A stretch of 13,741 bases of DNA from Phanerochaete sordida. Its lineage: Eukaryota; Basidiomycota; Agaricomycetes; Polyporales; Phanerochaetaceae. The stretch's first letter is position 1, and each line of letters begins with the position of its first letter. A model generated the notes under the pieces. The model was given only the letters and a program-made list of their open reading frames with translations, was not told the origin of the DNA and did no database searches. The stretch lies in NCBI GenBank assembly GCA_019973155.2, contig BPQB01000204.1:1-13741 (forward strand), in the 5' to 3' direction. The position numbers and the translations under genes are program-made. This document shows positions 1-7,950 of this stretch, one piece after another.

Positions 1-338
1 AGCCAGGGCACATGTACAACACAGACTCATCCATTCATAGCATATAATCGTCCCCATTGTGATAATCTCTCCCATAATCATCCCGTCTTCGCAACGCACG
101 CACATGCAGTAGTTCTAGCAAGAACCACCCACCTGCTATATATTCACCTTCATTTATTTACAAAGTCCAGGATATGCAAGTGACCGTCGCTACATCGTAT
201 GCGCCTCGGCTGGGTATCTCGACGCCCGCGGGAATATTCGCCCTTCGCTCTGGCAGGCCGTATCCTGCGGCGGGAGCGTGCCGTGTTGAAGTACGCGTCC
301 AGCGCCAGCGCGGTGCAAGGCAGTGATCTGCACTGTGA
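1..338. other. No resolved gene; possible 3' end of a minus-strand gene
   Basis: No complete gene is visible. On the minus strand two frames stay open from the repeat at 339 down to about 158, and one of them ends NK* beside an AATAAA hexamer (minus strand, 158-153). This could be the last exon and poly(A) signal of a gene whose upstream part is obscured by the GC-rich repeat. I cannot choose a frame and recognise no domain. Confidence 0.2.
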
Positions 339-485
339 TTAGTGATTTGCTTGGCCCGGCTTGGCTCGAAAGCCGGGGGCTTTGGCTTGGCTTGACCCGG
401 CTCAGGCTTGCTCACGGACAAGCCAAGCCGCAGGCCATGACAAGCCATAAGCCAGAGGCTTGGCTTTGGCCTGAGCCGCGGCTTG
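339..485 (+). repeat. GC-rich interspersed repeat, copy 1
   Basis: This is a block of about 147 bases made mostly of CTTGGC/GCCAAG words. It begins TTAGTGATTTGCTTGGC and ends with the perfect palindrome AGCCGCGGCT followed by T. The same two ends, in inverted orientation, bound a second block at 1299-1453, so the two are members of one dispersed family. It encodes nothing credible; open frames crossing it give Ala/Gly/Leu/Pro-rich junk. I found no clean target-site duplication. It may be a small non-autonomous element or a satellite-like insertion. Confidence 0.75.
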
Positions 486-493
486 TGTCCGCA

Positions 494-1017
494 TTAGGGA
501 GGTGTTGACGGTTGAGCTCGTAAGGCACGCCGAGCAAGGAAGCAACCTCCAGCTCTATCTCTGTATGCGGCACAGGCACAGGAAAGAGCTGGTTGTGCCC
601 GAGAGGGCCTGTTCAGCGTCGAGTGCGCCGACGGCGTCTCCGTTTGCGCGTCTGTCGCTGACGGTGATTCGCTGACGGTGAGGTTGAGCGCGACTGCCAT
701 GGGAAGCACCACCGCGCATAAAGTAGCCGCCTCTTCCACAGCGACCTGACCAAAAACGATGCTGGGGCTAGCGCGTGCGTTGTAGGCCGCAGGCCCTTGC
801 GTGTTAGCGAAGAGGATGAACAGGGAATGCGGCGTTGCAGATTCCAGAGCCGAAATCTGCGCGAGAGGAGCACACTGGCCGTGCCAATGTCTACCGTAAC
901 TGGATGTGCAAGAGGAGGAGTGTTCGAACAGATCAGCGCACGCGGTGACCTCGATGGTACTCTCCAACGCGCACTGCACAAGAGAAAGGTGCGGTAGTGC
1001 TCGAGTCCCGCTGCACA
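494..1017 (-). other. Coding-like traces between the two repeats, frame unresolved
   Basis: The minus strand is open for 174 codons (from GTG, no ATG) and includes a hydrophobic stretch, AATLCAVVLPMAVALNL. Near 560-495 a different minus frame reads very protein-like (ASLLGVPYELNRQHLPNADT), which suggests a decayed or intron-containing gene rather than one exon. The upstream boundary could be the splice site at 1018. No domain is recognised and no complete model could be built. Confidence 0.2.
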
Positions 1018-1061
1018 CTGTGAGTCATCTGTTTTCATGCACAGGCGATGCCTACTCACAG

Positions 1062-1210
1062 CCGCGTTGGTCTCGGAAAGCATGACCGTGACGACTTGGA
1101 TTGATCTACGCTCGCGCGACCGCCCCAGCGAAGCACTATGTTCTGCGTTAGAAGCTGATAGCGCTCTCTCCGGCGGGGAAAATTGGGAGTCCTTCGAAGA
1201 CGATGACCAG
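1062..1210 (+). pseudogene. Orphan candidate exon, acidic peptide
   Basis: The exon is bounded by a 3' splice site at 1061 (GTGAGT...CTACTCACAG, a 42-base intron 1020-1061) and a 5' site GTACGT at 1211. It reads in one frame as ALVSESMTVTTW followed by a mixed, acidic peptide ending ENWESFEDDDQ, which looks like real protein rather than a GC-rich chance ORF. The next exon cannot be found because the GC-rich repeat starts 88 bases downstream. An upstream exon in matching phase meets a stop at about 992. It is most likely a fragment of a disrupted gene. Function unknown. Confidence 0.3.
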
Positions 1211-1298
1211 GTACGTTCACCGCCAAACTGCCGAACTAACACGTACTATCGCATCTGGGCGGCTTCAACGCTGCCTGAGCTTGTAATTTGTGTATTGT

Positions 1299-1453
1299 AA
1301 GCCGCGGCTTCGTTGGCCTGGCTCGGCTGGCTTGACCTCTAGGCCAAGCCGCAAGCCTGCGCGAGCCAATGCAACTGGCTCGGCTTTGGCCTGGCTTGCA
1401 GCGGCTCGGCTTGGCCCGCTTCTGGCTTCAAGCCGAGCCAAGCAAATCACTAA
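1299..1453 (-). repeat. GC-rich interspersed repeat, copy 2 (inverted)
   Basis: This is the second member of the family at 339-485, in the opposite orientation: read on the minus strand it starts TTAGTGATTTGCTTGGCTCGG and ends AGCCGCGGCTT. It is about 155 bases long. The ends are conserved, while the CTTGGC-rich interior has diverged and rearranged between the copies. It ends about 90 bases downstream of the orphan exon at 1062-1210. Confidence 0.75.
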
Positions 1454-1805
1454 CTGTGATATATGCTGTGCACGCTTTCTGTAACGAGAGTTGCGACGTG
1501 GCCAGCATAAATGCACAGCGATGGACTCCTTCGCCAGGAAGACGGCGCATGCGAACCTGGCAGGCCGGTTGTGTCCGCTGTAGACGATGGTCGCCGTAGG
1601 ATAGTGGGGTCCGACGCCGCGTAGTTGGATATCGGAATGACAGAGTCTACGACGCATGTCAGATGGGCGTGGGGCAAAGGATGCTGTGCATACCGAGTAT
1701 ATCCGAGTCGCTGCAGAGCACGTCTGGATCCTGATATTCGTTACGAACGATCCTGGAGCTAGCCGTCAGCACCTGCAGGCTCGACCTGGAACTGCGCGCG
1801 TACCA

Positions 1806-2266
1806 TCAAATTGGCCTTTTTGCGGAATCTGCCAGGGCCCGGACGAGTAATCAGTATCGCGTCGCGCACGCAAGAGTAGTATATACCCGTATATACGCTG
1901 CGACCCCGGGTACCGCAGCGACGCCTGGCTCGACGCCGCTGCCATACGCTCGTGCTCGATGTGCCGCAGCCCCCGCGGGTACGCCCAGACGTCTGCCATC
2001 CCCACAGGGGATCGCCGCGCCGACGCAGAGGAACTCGGCCTCGGATAGCTGCCCGCGCCCGCCCGCGTCGCGTACGCATCGACGACCGCCGTCTCGGAGC
2101 CGAGCCGCACGACACTGTCGGCGCCCGGCTCGGAGGCCGCGCCCTGCGCGACTGGCAGCGCGCCGGCGTGCGGCGTGTACGGCGTGTCGAGGAGCTGGTG
2201 CTTCATGAGCATGCCGTAGGTGACCGCAAACGCACCGCTCGATCCGCTGCGCACGGGTACGGGCAT
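1806..2266 (-). CDS. Hypothetical protein, two-exon model
   Basis: The model joins exon 2266-1897 to exon 1828-1806 across a 68-base intron (1896-1829) with 5' GTATAT, branch ACTGATTAC and 3' GGCAG. It encodes about 130 residues starting MPVPVRSGSSGAFAVTYGML and ending SAKRPI*. The exon frame also continues upstream to 2374, where a second good intron (2425-2375, GTGCGT...CTAAT...CTGCAG, 51 bases) begins, so the true start may lie further upstream. The frame before that intron meets a stop (TGA at 2447-2449), so I chose the internal ATG. The protein is Ala/Ser/Gly-rich with no predicted membrane segment and no family I recognise. It could also be the 3' part of the gene at 2447-2924. Confidence 0.35.
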
Positions 2267-2446
2267 GGTTTGCGCGGCTGCGGTTGGTGACTGGGCCTGC
2301 TGCGACGCAGGAGGCGTACGCGCTTTCGCGCGCGGCGTCTGCGCTGCAGAGTTCTGCGCCGATCTACAGCGTATCTGCAGGAGCGTTGAATTAGGGAACG
2401 TAGCGAGAAGGAAAGCGGGACGCACCTTGGGACTATTCAGTCCTGG

Positions 2447-2924
2447 TCATCGCCTTGCCCTAGGCTTTGTCTGACGCCAAGGCCCCAACGTCGTAGCCAT
2501 GACATAGAGGTATCTGTCGCCGTAATAAGCACACAAACTTCGGCTGCTCGTTGGAAGCTGCTCACGAGATACGGTAGAAGCAGAGCTGGTCTTCGGAGCA
2601 TGCACATGATGCTCACCATGTTGAACGGAGGAGTCGCCGTCGGTCGAGGTTCTACGATGATCCGGGTACGCGTCGGCCTGGTCGTCGAGGGCGAAGCTTG
2701 CGCGGACCTCGAGCCCGCACCTGCCGCTCTGATCAGAACCCGCCCTTCGGATACCCCACAAAGACCCACCGAGCGCCCCAGGAGCTCGCATCATACCGTT
2801 CAACAAGCACGGTGAGCGTGTCAAAATTGCGGGGCTGCGCCGGCTCCGCGACGCTTTGATGAGCAGCTTCGCTCGAAGGGATGACAGAGCGAACGATCGG
2901 GGTTTTTTTTTTGTTCGTTTCCAT
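2447..2924 (-). CDS. Hypothetical protein, two-exon model
   Basis: Exon 2924-2797 starts METNKKKTPI and reads to TVLVE. A 76-base intron follows (2796-2721: GTATGA, branch TTCTGATCAG, 3' GCGGCAG). Exon 2720-2447 continues in frame through SFALDDQADAYPDHRR and an aromatic-rich end (AYYGDRYLYVMATT) to TGA. The spliced product is about 133 residues, basic at both ends, hydrophilic and His/Ser-rich in the middle. The start lies just before a run of ten A on the coding strand, so a sequencing length error there would change the N-terminus. An alternative intron beginning at GTGAGC near 2626 would give a different C-terminus. No family recognised. Confidence 0.35.
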
Positions 2925-3135
2925 GGGGCGCGGCTACGAGCACGCGAGAGCATCTGAATATCCATTGAGGGATGCTAGTACATCTTGTAAAGGATCGCTG
3001 CCTGCAATAACGCTCAGTATGTATCGACGAGGGGCACAGGATACAGGGACGCACCACGAGGATCGAGACACAGAACATCGTAGGAGGAATGCTTGTGGGA
3101 GCGCAGCATGTAAGAACTTGGCTTGATCCTGGCAT

Positions 3136-4373
3136 CCATGTTCAAGCTCTCTAGGCGGTCTTGGGGTCCATCATGTCAGTACAGACCTCCAGATCGAGTC
3201 GCAGCTGATCGCACCTTAGCGATAAGAGGCCCACCCCCGTGCGGAGAGAACGCTAAATTACCGAAGGAAATCAGCAGTATTCATAGTGAATGACAAGTGA
3301 TACATACCAAGTTGCATAAGCAGAAAGGTGGGGAATGGGTATCATAGGATGCCTGTTCGGCTCGGCTGTATATCGTTGTCTTCTCCGAGTTGCATGCGCC
3401 TCTTCGAGCGTCGATATTGAGGATAAAGGATGGCCCATATCATTTAGAGCATGTCAGGGACGCGGTAAGCGCAACGATGCGGTCGGGAACTGACCTTCCA
3501 GTCCGTTTGGACGCTGCAAAGTGAGGGAGGGCTTCGGCTGTCGCACGACTTGTAGATCAGCAAATATCGAGCTACTGCGCAAGCGCGTGCATACGCACCT
3601 AAGCTCAATGATCACAGCTCTTTGGTCTCCGTACTGCTCAGCGCCGCGATGATACTCCCGCGCCAGGCGATCTCTCCGAGTTCTCGGGTTGCATGTCGCC
3701 CCGCGCCATCGAGGCAGAGGGCGAAGACGGCGGTGGGAAAGTTCCCGCTGTCGAAATCCGAAGAAATCCGAAGTAAATTAGTTTTCCGGTGCTACCTTAT
3801 TCCTGTAGAGTATAAGTAGTCTACCTCCCGCAGAATGACAACCTTGCGGGTTTGCCCAACCCTTCCAGGTGCTGTACGACTCGTAGTGTGCGGTACCTGC
3901 CCCGTCCCCGAGAAACTTCGATACCCGCTGCAAAGCCTTGAGTGGGACGTTTCCAGCCAGGTATGAGTGGCAGTCGCGATCGAGATCCGTGGGGAAGAGC
4001 AAATGGAGGACGCAGACATGCTCGAGGCAGCAGAAGGCACGACGTTCCCGCCAAAACCGGTGCGCTCACGTGGCACGCGCACGAGCAATGTAAAAGGCGC
4101 CCGGGCGCGTCGTCGAGTTCGACACCGACGTCGACCAGCAGCCCCTAGGTAAGACTCGTCATGGACCATGTTGCGCCCGAAGCAATTCACATGTCCCTCT
4201 GTTCCCGAGCTATAAAATCCAGACTGTCCATCGCCGACGTGTTCACAAACCCCGAGGTTGTTAGGCTTGTCGTGCCACCCCGCATTTTGCACTCGAAAGA
4301 TCTGTGCAGGCCGCCTGTCGTACGATCGCGCGGTCGCTAAAACGATTGCCGCGTTATAAAGCACCGAGCCAGC
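3136..4373. other. No convincing gene; possible promoter elements near the right end
   Basis: Only short frames occur here, on both strands, without convincing exon structure. A minus-strand frame open from 4364 to 3792 is Arg/Ser-rich and looks like a chance frame. Two TATA-like sequences, TATAAAAT at 4211-4218 and TATAAAG at 4355-4361, precede the candidate gene at 4374. The first gives a 5' leader of ordinary length. Confidence 0.4.
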
Positions 4374-4862
4374 ATGTTCGCGGCACGCACTACCCGTTCT
4401 ACCCTCCGCTCCCTGCCCACCTCGATTCGTCGCACAATGGTGTGTATGAGCTGCAGCAATACTCGTTGACGTATGTCTGACCGTTCCGCAGGCTCACCAA
4501 GCTCACGAAGTCGTCATCGTCGCTGAGGCCTCGATCGCCCGCGTCCGATCGCTTCTCCAGGCTTCTGGTGAGTCTGGCCCTACTGCGTCGCTGTGTAGCT
4601 TGTTTGACCTTCGCTCGATTCGATCCTAGTGCCCTGCAAAGCGTACGACCGCGGCTACCCCAGACGTACCAGGTGCGTTCCGTCTCGCGCCCGTTCTTGA
4701 CTCCCTCGCCAATCCGACCTCCCTGAAAGCAGAGTGCGCCACGAAGAGCAACGTACCGTCCACTCGTTGGCCGCGCTTTCCGCATCTGCGGCCCCTACTC
4801 GGCATGCCAGCACCCTCGAAAGAAATCACGCAGCCCAGCAGACTCACAGCAAATCTGTGTAG
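4374..4862 (+). CDS. Small protein with mitochondrial-presequence-like N-terminus, four exons
   Basis: Exons 4374-4439, 4492-4567, 4630-4672 and 4733-4862 join in a single open frame of 104 residues. The introns are 52, 62 and 60 bases: GTGTGT..CTGACC..CGCAG, GTGAGT..TTTGACC..CCTAG and GTGCGT..CTTGACT..AGCAG. The first exon encodes MFAARTTRSTLRSLPTSIRR, rich in Arg/Ser/Thr/Leu with no acidic residue, the amphipathic pattern typical of a matrix-targeting presequence. Exon 2 has a hydrophobic strand (HEVVIVAEASIARV); it faintly recalls an FAD/NAD-binding start but lacks the glycine motif. The rest is Arg/Ala/His-rich and unrecognised. TATA-like sites lie upstream. The clean intron phases are the main support. 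It may be a small mitochondrial protein or a decayed copy of a larger gene that kept its targeting exon. Confidence 0.45.
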
Positions 4863-5654
4863 CGACGATGCCTACCACAGCTATTTAGTGGGACCGCACC
4901 ACCGGCCCGCAGGTCAAGCATCTCTAAGACATTCCGCAGCGATGCTCTCAGGAGATTCTAGGCTGTCAACGCGATACATAGCCTCAGACCCAGCCCCACC
5001 ACACACAGCCAGCCGGTAGCCGGGGCCGAGGGTCAGGATGGTACCAACTATCTTACTCTTCCTATCTCCCTGTGTGTGGATGATTGTCTGTCTACATCAA
5101 CATCTGGAAAACCTTGTTTTCTTAGATTAATACTAAGCCTGCATTATAAATGCTATTGGTGGATTATGCTGTTAAATGTTTGATATCAGGTTTAAGGGCT
5201 TGTTCGTTCCTAATTACTACTGTGTTATCTATTGTTATGGCTGCTAATGCATTAATAGTGCTATGAGACAGCTAAACCTCAGTTATTGCCAGGTTAACAT
5301 CCAGCTATCCATTTAATCAATTATTGGCTCACTAATAGTGCTTATATGAGTGTTATGAGTGGGTTAATACACTGTATGTGGGGTTCCACTCTATATTCAC
5401 AGAGGTGAACATAATATATATCATAGTCAGTGGTTCTGCAGAGCATGGCTACGCCTATATCATATTTCAAACTGAGTGTTCTGTTCTATCTTGGATGTAG
5501 CTCTATCAAGTATGGCAACTTCTACTCTAAGGTCTGCAGCAGGCATGTGGAGACAGCTATGTGCTGTCAACACACCCTCACATCCAGTTGAAAGAGATTG
5601 GACAATGTTAGTTCAAGGCAAGGGTGGCCAATGAGATCAGTGAGTTGCCAGTAA

Positions 5655-5822
5655 GGCTCCGTTCGGTAGCCTTGCTTAGCCACACCAACTCGGCGCTTGC
5701 TACGCTACGGCCCGGCGTCTGCCTCGGGATTTCCTGAGCGGGCGAGGTTTGGGTCTCAAAACGCAGCAGACGCCGATGTTGGCGAAGCGTAGCGTGGCTA
5801 AGCAAGGCTACCGAACGGAGCC
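5655..5822. mobile_element. MITE, Tourist/PIF-Harbinger-like, 168 bases
   Basis: The first 29 bases (5655-5683, starting GGCTCCGTTCGGTAGCC) are the exact reverse complement of the last 29 (5794-5822). The inner sequence keeps an imperfect inverted match: CGGCGTCTGC inside the left arm, GCAGACGCCG inside the right. Both sides are flanked by TAA (5652-5654 and 5823-5825), a 3-base target duplication. A GGC start and a TAA/TWA duplication are the hallmarks of PIF/Harbinger elements and their Tourist-type MITEs. There is no transposase, so it needs one in trans. The perfect arms suggest recent insertion. It is much more GC-rich than the island it sits in. Confidence 0.85.
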
Positions 5823-5889
5823 TAAATCTGCAATTCGTTGAAGTCCAGAACAAATGGTATATCATGCCAACCCGCTCTGCGTTAATGTA

Positions 5890-5968
5890 GAACACTTGCT
5901 GTAGTGGTTAACACGCTGTCCTTGTGGCTAGCACAAGGAGACTGCTAGTTCAATTCCTGCCTGGGTCA
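5890..5968 (+). repeat. tRNA-like sequence with internal Pol III boxes (possible SINE head)
   Basis: An A-box-like TTGCTGTAGTGGTTAACACG is followed, about 30 bases later, by a B-box-like AGTTCAATTCC. Between them is a strong hairpin (TCCTTGT, loop GGCTAGC, ACAAGGA) where the anticodon arm should be. The 3' end CTGGGTCA is immediately followed by a T7 run, a Pol III-type terminator. It is not a functional tRNA: the 5' bases opposite CTGGGTC pair poorly, the T-stem has mismatches and the anticodon loop lacks U33. I read it as a degenerate tRNA or the head of a tRNA-derived SINE. Confidence 0.5.
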
Positions 5969-6106
5969 TTTTTTTATTTTTCAAAATTGCGCTTCTCCAC
6001 CTTTTTCTTTCTTCTGATACCACTGTACATGGCTCTACACCCTTTAGAAACCATACTGGGCCTATCGCTGCTGTAGAAATGTGCTGTGACCCAAAAATTA
6101 GCAAGC

Positions 6107-6136
6107 CATTAACACTCATTAACACTCATTAACACT
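6107..6136 (+). repeat. Three tandem copies of CATTAACACT
   Basis: Three exact consecutive copies of a 10-base unit lie near the right end of the AT-rich island. Related words in inverted orientation occur near its left end. Short repeats just inside the ends of DNA transposons can be transposase-binding sites, but this is inference only. Confidence 0.8.
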
Positions 6137-6256
6137 ATTATAATGGCCATTAGCGTTAACATAAGCACTGTGAATATGGGGGGGTTGTTAATTAAGCTAA
6201 TCGATTATCATGATGCTAATTACAGCACTTTGCATAAAAAATGGCACTAGGCCAGA

Positions 6257-6266
6257 GGGGGGGGGG
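6257..6266 (+). repeat. Run of ten G
   Basis: This homopolymer lies at the transition from the AT-rich island to the GC-rich leader of the transposase gene, a likely spot for sequencing or assembly length error. Confidence 0.9.
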
Positions 6267-6445
6267 AGAGAAGACGAGAAGGGTGGAGCTTGTAAGCGCC
6301 CGCCCAGGCCCAGGCGCGTCGTGCCCGACGTGCCGCGGGACACGGTCGGACGTTTCGCTCTTGCCTGTACCACCGCGACCTGCGACCGCTTCGTCTCTAT
6401 CTGCTATACCCGTGGATTATCTCGCTACTGGCTATATATTCTGCT

Positions 6446-7517
6446 ATGCCTCGCCGTACCATCAGCCGCGACGTGAAGCTTGCTGCTGTACGTCTCTATG
6501 AGCAAGGCAGTCTCGATCTGCACCAAATCCTAGACTGCGTCGGCTTCTCAAAGAGGACTTTCTGGCGCATCTGGAGTCTTTGGAGGACTACTGGAGATGT
6601 GGTGGAGCATAAATTTGGTCTTCGGGGCCGACCTCGGAAGCTGGAGTTAGACGACGTCTACTATCTCCTGCGCCTTGTCCGGCATCGCCCCGACTACTTC
6701 CTGGATGAGCTGCAGGATCTACTGGCAACAAATCGCTTCATCTCTGTTCACTACACCACCATCCTACGAGAGCTTGCTCGTAATGGGCTCTCGATGAAGA
6801 AGCTCCGCAAGATCGCGAGGGAGCGCAACGAGATTGTTCGCGGCGACTTCTGCTTCCGAATGGGCGAATACGAGCCCTACCAGCTGGGCTGCCTCGACGA
6901 AACCTCGAAGGACGATCGGACGTGCCATAGGCGTAGAGGTCGAGCAAAGAAGGGGCACAGGGCAGAGAAAGTGGATGTGTTTGTGCGAGGGAAGCGAGTA
7001 TCCGCGCTGGGGTTTATGACGGTAGACGGGATGCTCGCGAGCTCTGTGCGAGAGGGCTCGTTCACGCGAGCATCTTTCCTGGAGTTCATTGAACATGATG
7101 TCGTGCGTTCATTGTTGCTCAAGCTGTGTATATGCGCTCACCTTGACCTGTGGTAGCTTCCTCTCACGTCGCCATTCCCTGGCCCACGAAGCGTTCTCAT
7201 ACTTGACAATGCCATCATCCACCACTCACAGGAGCTCGCTGAGCTCGCTGATAAATGGGGTAAGGTTCTTCTGCTGCTTTATGAGTACAGTGCACCTGAT
7301 GATCTTAGGTGTTCGCCTCGAGTTCCTCCCGCCATACTCCCCTGACTATAACCCTATCGAAGAGGCGTTCTCCAAGATCAAGGCCCACATCAGACGCGAG
7401 TATCTATACTTCTCTACAGCTCGCCCGGAGGCAGCCATATACGATATGCTCGAAGCAATGGATGTCATCACTCCCGAGGATGCAGAAGGATACTTTACAC
7501 ATGCAGGATATTTTTAG
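6446..7517 (+). CDS. Tc1/mariner (DD34E) transposase, intact after splicing
   Basis: Three exons, 6446-7102, 7157-7259 and 7309-7517, give 322 residues. Intron 1 (7103-7156, 54 bases) runs GTGCGT to GGTAG; intron 2 (7260-7308, 49 bases) runs GTAAGG, CCTGATGATC, TTAG. Residues 1-55 form a helix-turn-helix of the transposase type (RDVKLAAVRLYEQG... SKRTFWRIW), followed by a GRPRKL hinge (61-66) that resembles an AT-hook or nuclear signal, and a second winged-helix region (66-120). The DDE domain follows: D151 (GCLDETSKDD), D236 (VLILDNAIIHHS) and E271 (YSPDYNPIEEAFSKIK), with exactly 34 residues between D236 and E271. Length and motif order match fungal Tc1-type enzymes, which cut and paste between TA sites. 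No frameshift or stop interrupts it. I could not find matching terminal inverted repeats, so mobility of this copy is unproven. Confidence 0.93.
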
Positions 7518-7950
7518 AGCTCGTTTGTACAGTACATGCAGCAGACACTATGTAGCAAGAGACAAAAGCATTGAGACAGCAGTTACAAAGCGGATGCGAG
7601 TCCAAATACGAGGGTATCATTATGCAGGGTTTCGACGCGCATCACCGTGACGTCGCGCGCGCGAGCGGACACGGTGCGCGTTCGGCCACGTCCGTGCAGT
7701 TAGTTCAAATCAGTACGAGCCCACTAGGTTGGAAACGGGCCGAAGCTGCGCTCGGCGGGCACGATTTCTTCATTCGGTAAGTTTCATGCATGAGCTTCTA
7801 AGTTCAATTATTTTATGCTGCACTATAGACTACTCTGCAGCAGCAGCATACTTGCCTCACGCTGTGTGCGTCGCTCAATGCTTATGCTTGTGTAACAGAC
7901 TAATACTACTACCCTTAGCAAGCCTTTCTCCACCCTCACCACGGCCTCAC
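7518..7950. other. No resolved gene; holds a short block shared with the right edge
   Basis: Sequence downstream of the transposase has only short frames. It contains the block at 7724-7775 described separately. A GTAAGT at 7777 could be a 5' splice site on the plus strand. I saw no terminal repeat that would mark the right end of the Tc1 element. Confidence 0.4.
7724..7775 (-). repeat. Block homologous to 13577-13631
   Basis: Starting from CTAG and ending in GGCGGGCACGATTTCTTC followed by ATTC, this block matches the right-edge block with a single 3-base gap. The last 22 bases differ at one position. On the minus strand one frame reads NEEIVPAERSFGPFPT* here and NEEIVPAKCSHFGLLAP* there, with several differences at silent positions (GTA/GTG, TTT/TTC, TCA/AGC). 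It is probably a fragment of the same multicopy family as the right-edge gene. Confidence 0.65.

Larger units (their letters stand above)
5040..6245. other. AT-rich island, probable nest of non-autonomous elements
   Basis: Base composition changes sharply here. Both flanks are GC-rich, whereas this block is visibly AT-rich (TTAATAC, ATAATATATATC, TTAATTAAGC) and has no credible ORF. It contains a MITE, a tRNA-like sequence and a 10-base tandem repeat, listed separately. The word AATAGTG[CT]TAATGAG and variants occur near 5248 and 5333 on the plus strand and on the minus strand near 6150-6110, so the outer parts of the island are loosely inverted relative to one another. This suggests an older element with degenerate ends. 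Confidence 0.6.

Noticed and set aside
158..448. 96-codon minus-strand ORF
   Set aside because: Its first half is translated from the GC-rich repeat; only the part from about 338 to 158 might be real exon sequence.
3792..4364. 190-codon minus-strand ORF
   Set aside because: Ser/Arg-rich with no motif or exon signals. It ends just upstream of the plus-strand gene start and overlaps its TATA-like sites.
5890..5968. Functional tRNA gene
   Set aside because: Acceptor and T stems are mispaired and the anticodon loop lacks U33, so it was called only tRNA-like.
7089..7517. A separate 142-codon ORF overlapping the transposase
   Set aside because: Its N-terminal part is transposase intron and out-of-frame sequence; its C-terminal part is the real third exon. 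Splicing explains both.
6295..7700. Possible terminal repeats of the Tc1 element (GGACACGGT words at about 6338 and 7668)
   Set aside because: The match is short and in direct, not inverted, orientation, so it cannot serve as terminal inverted repeats.
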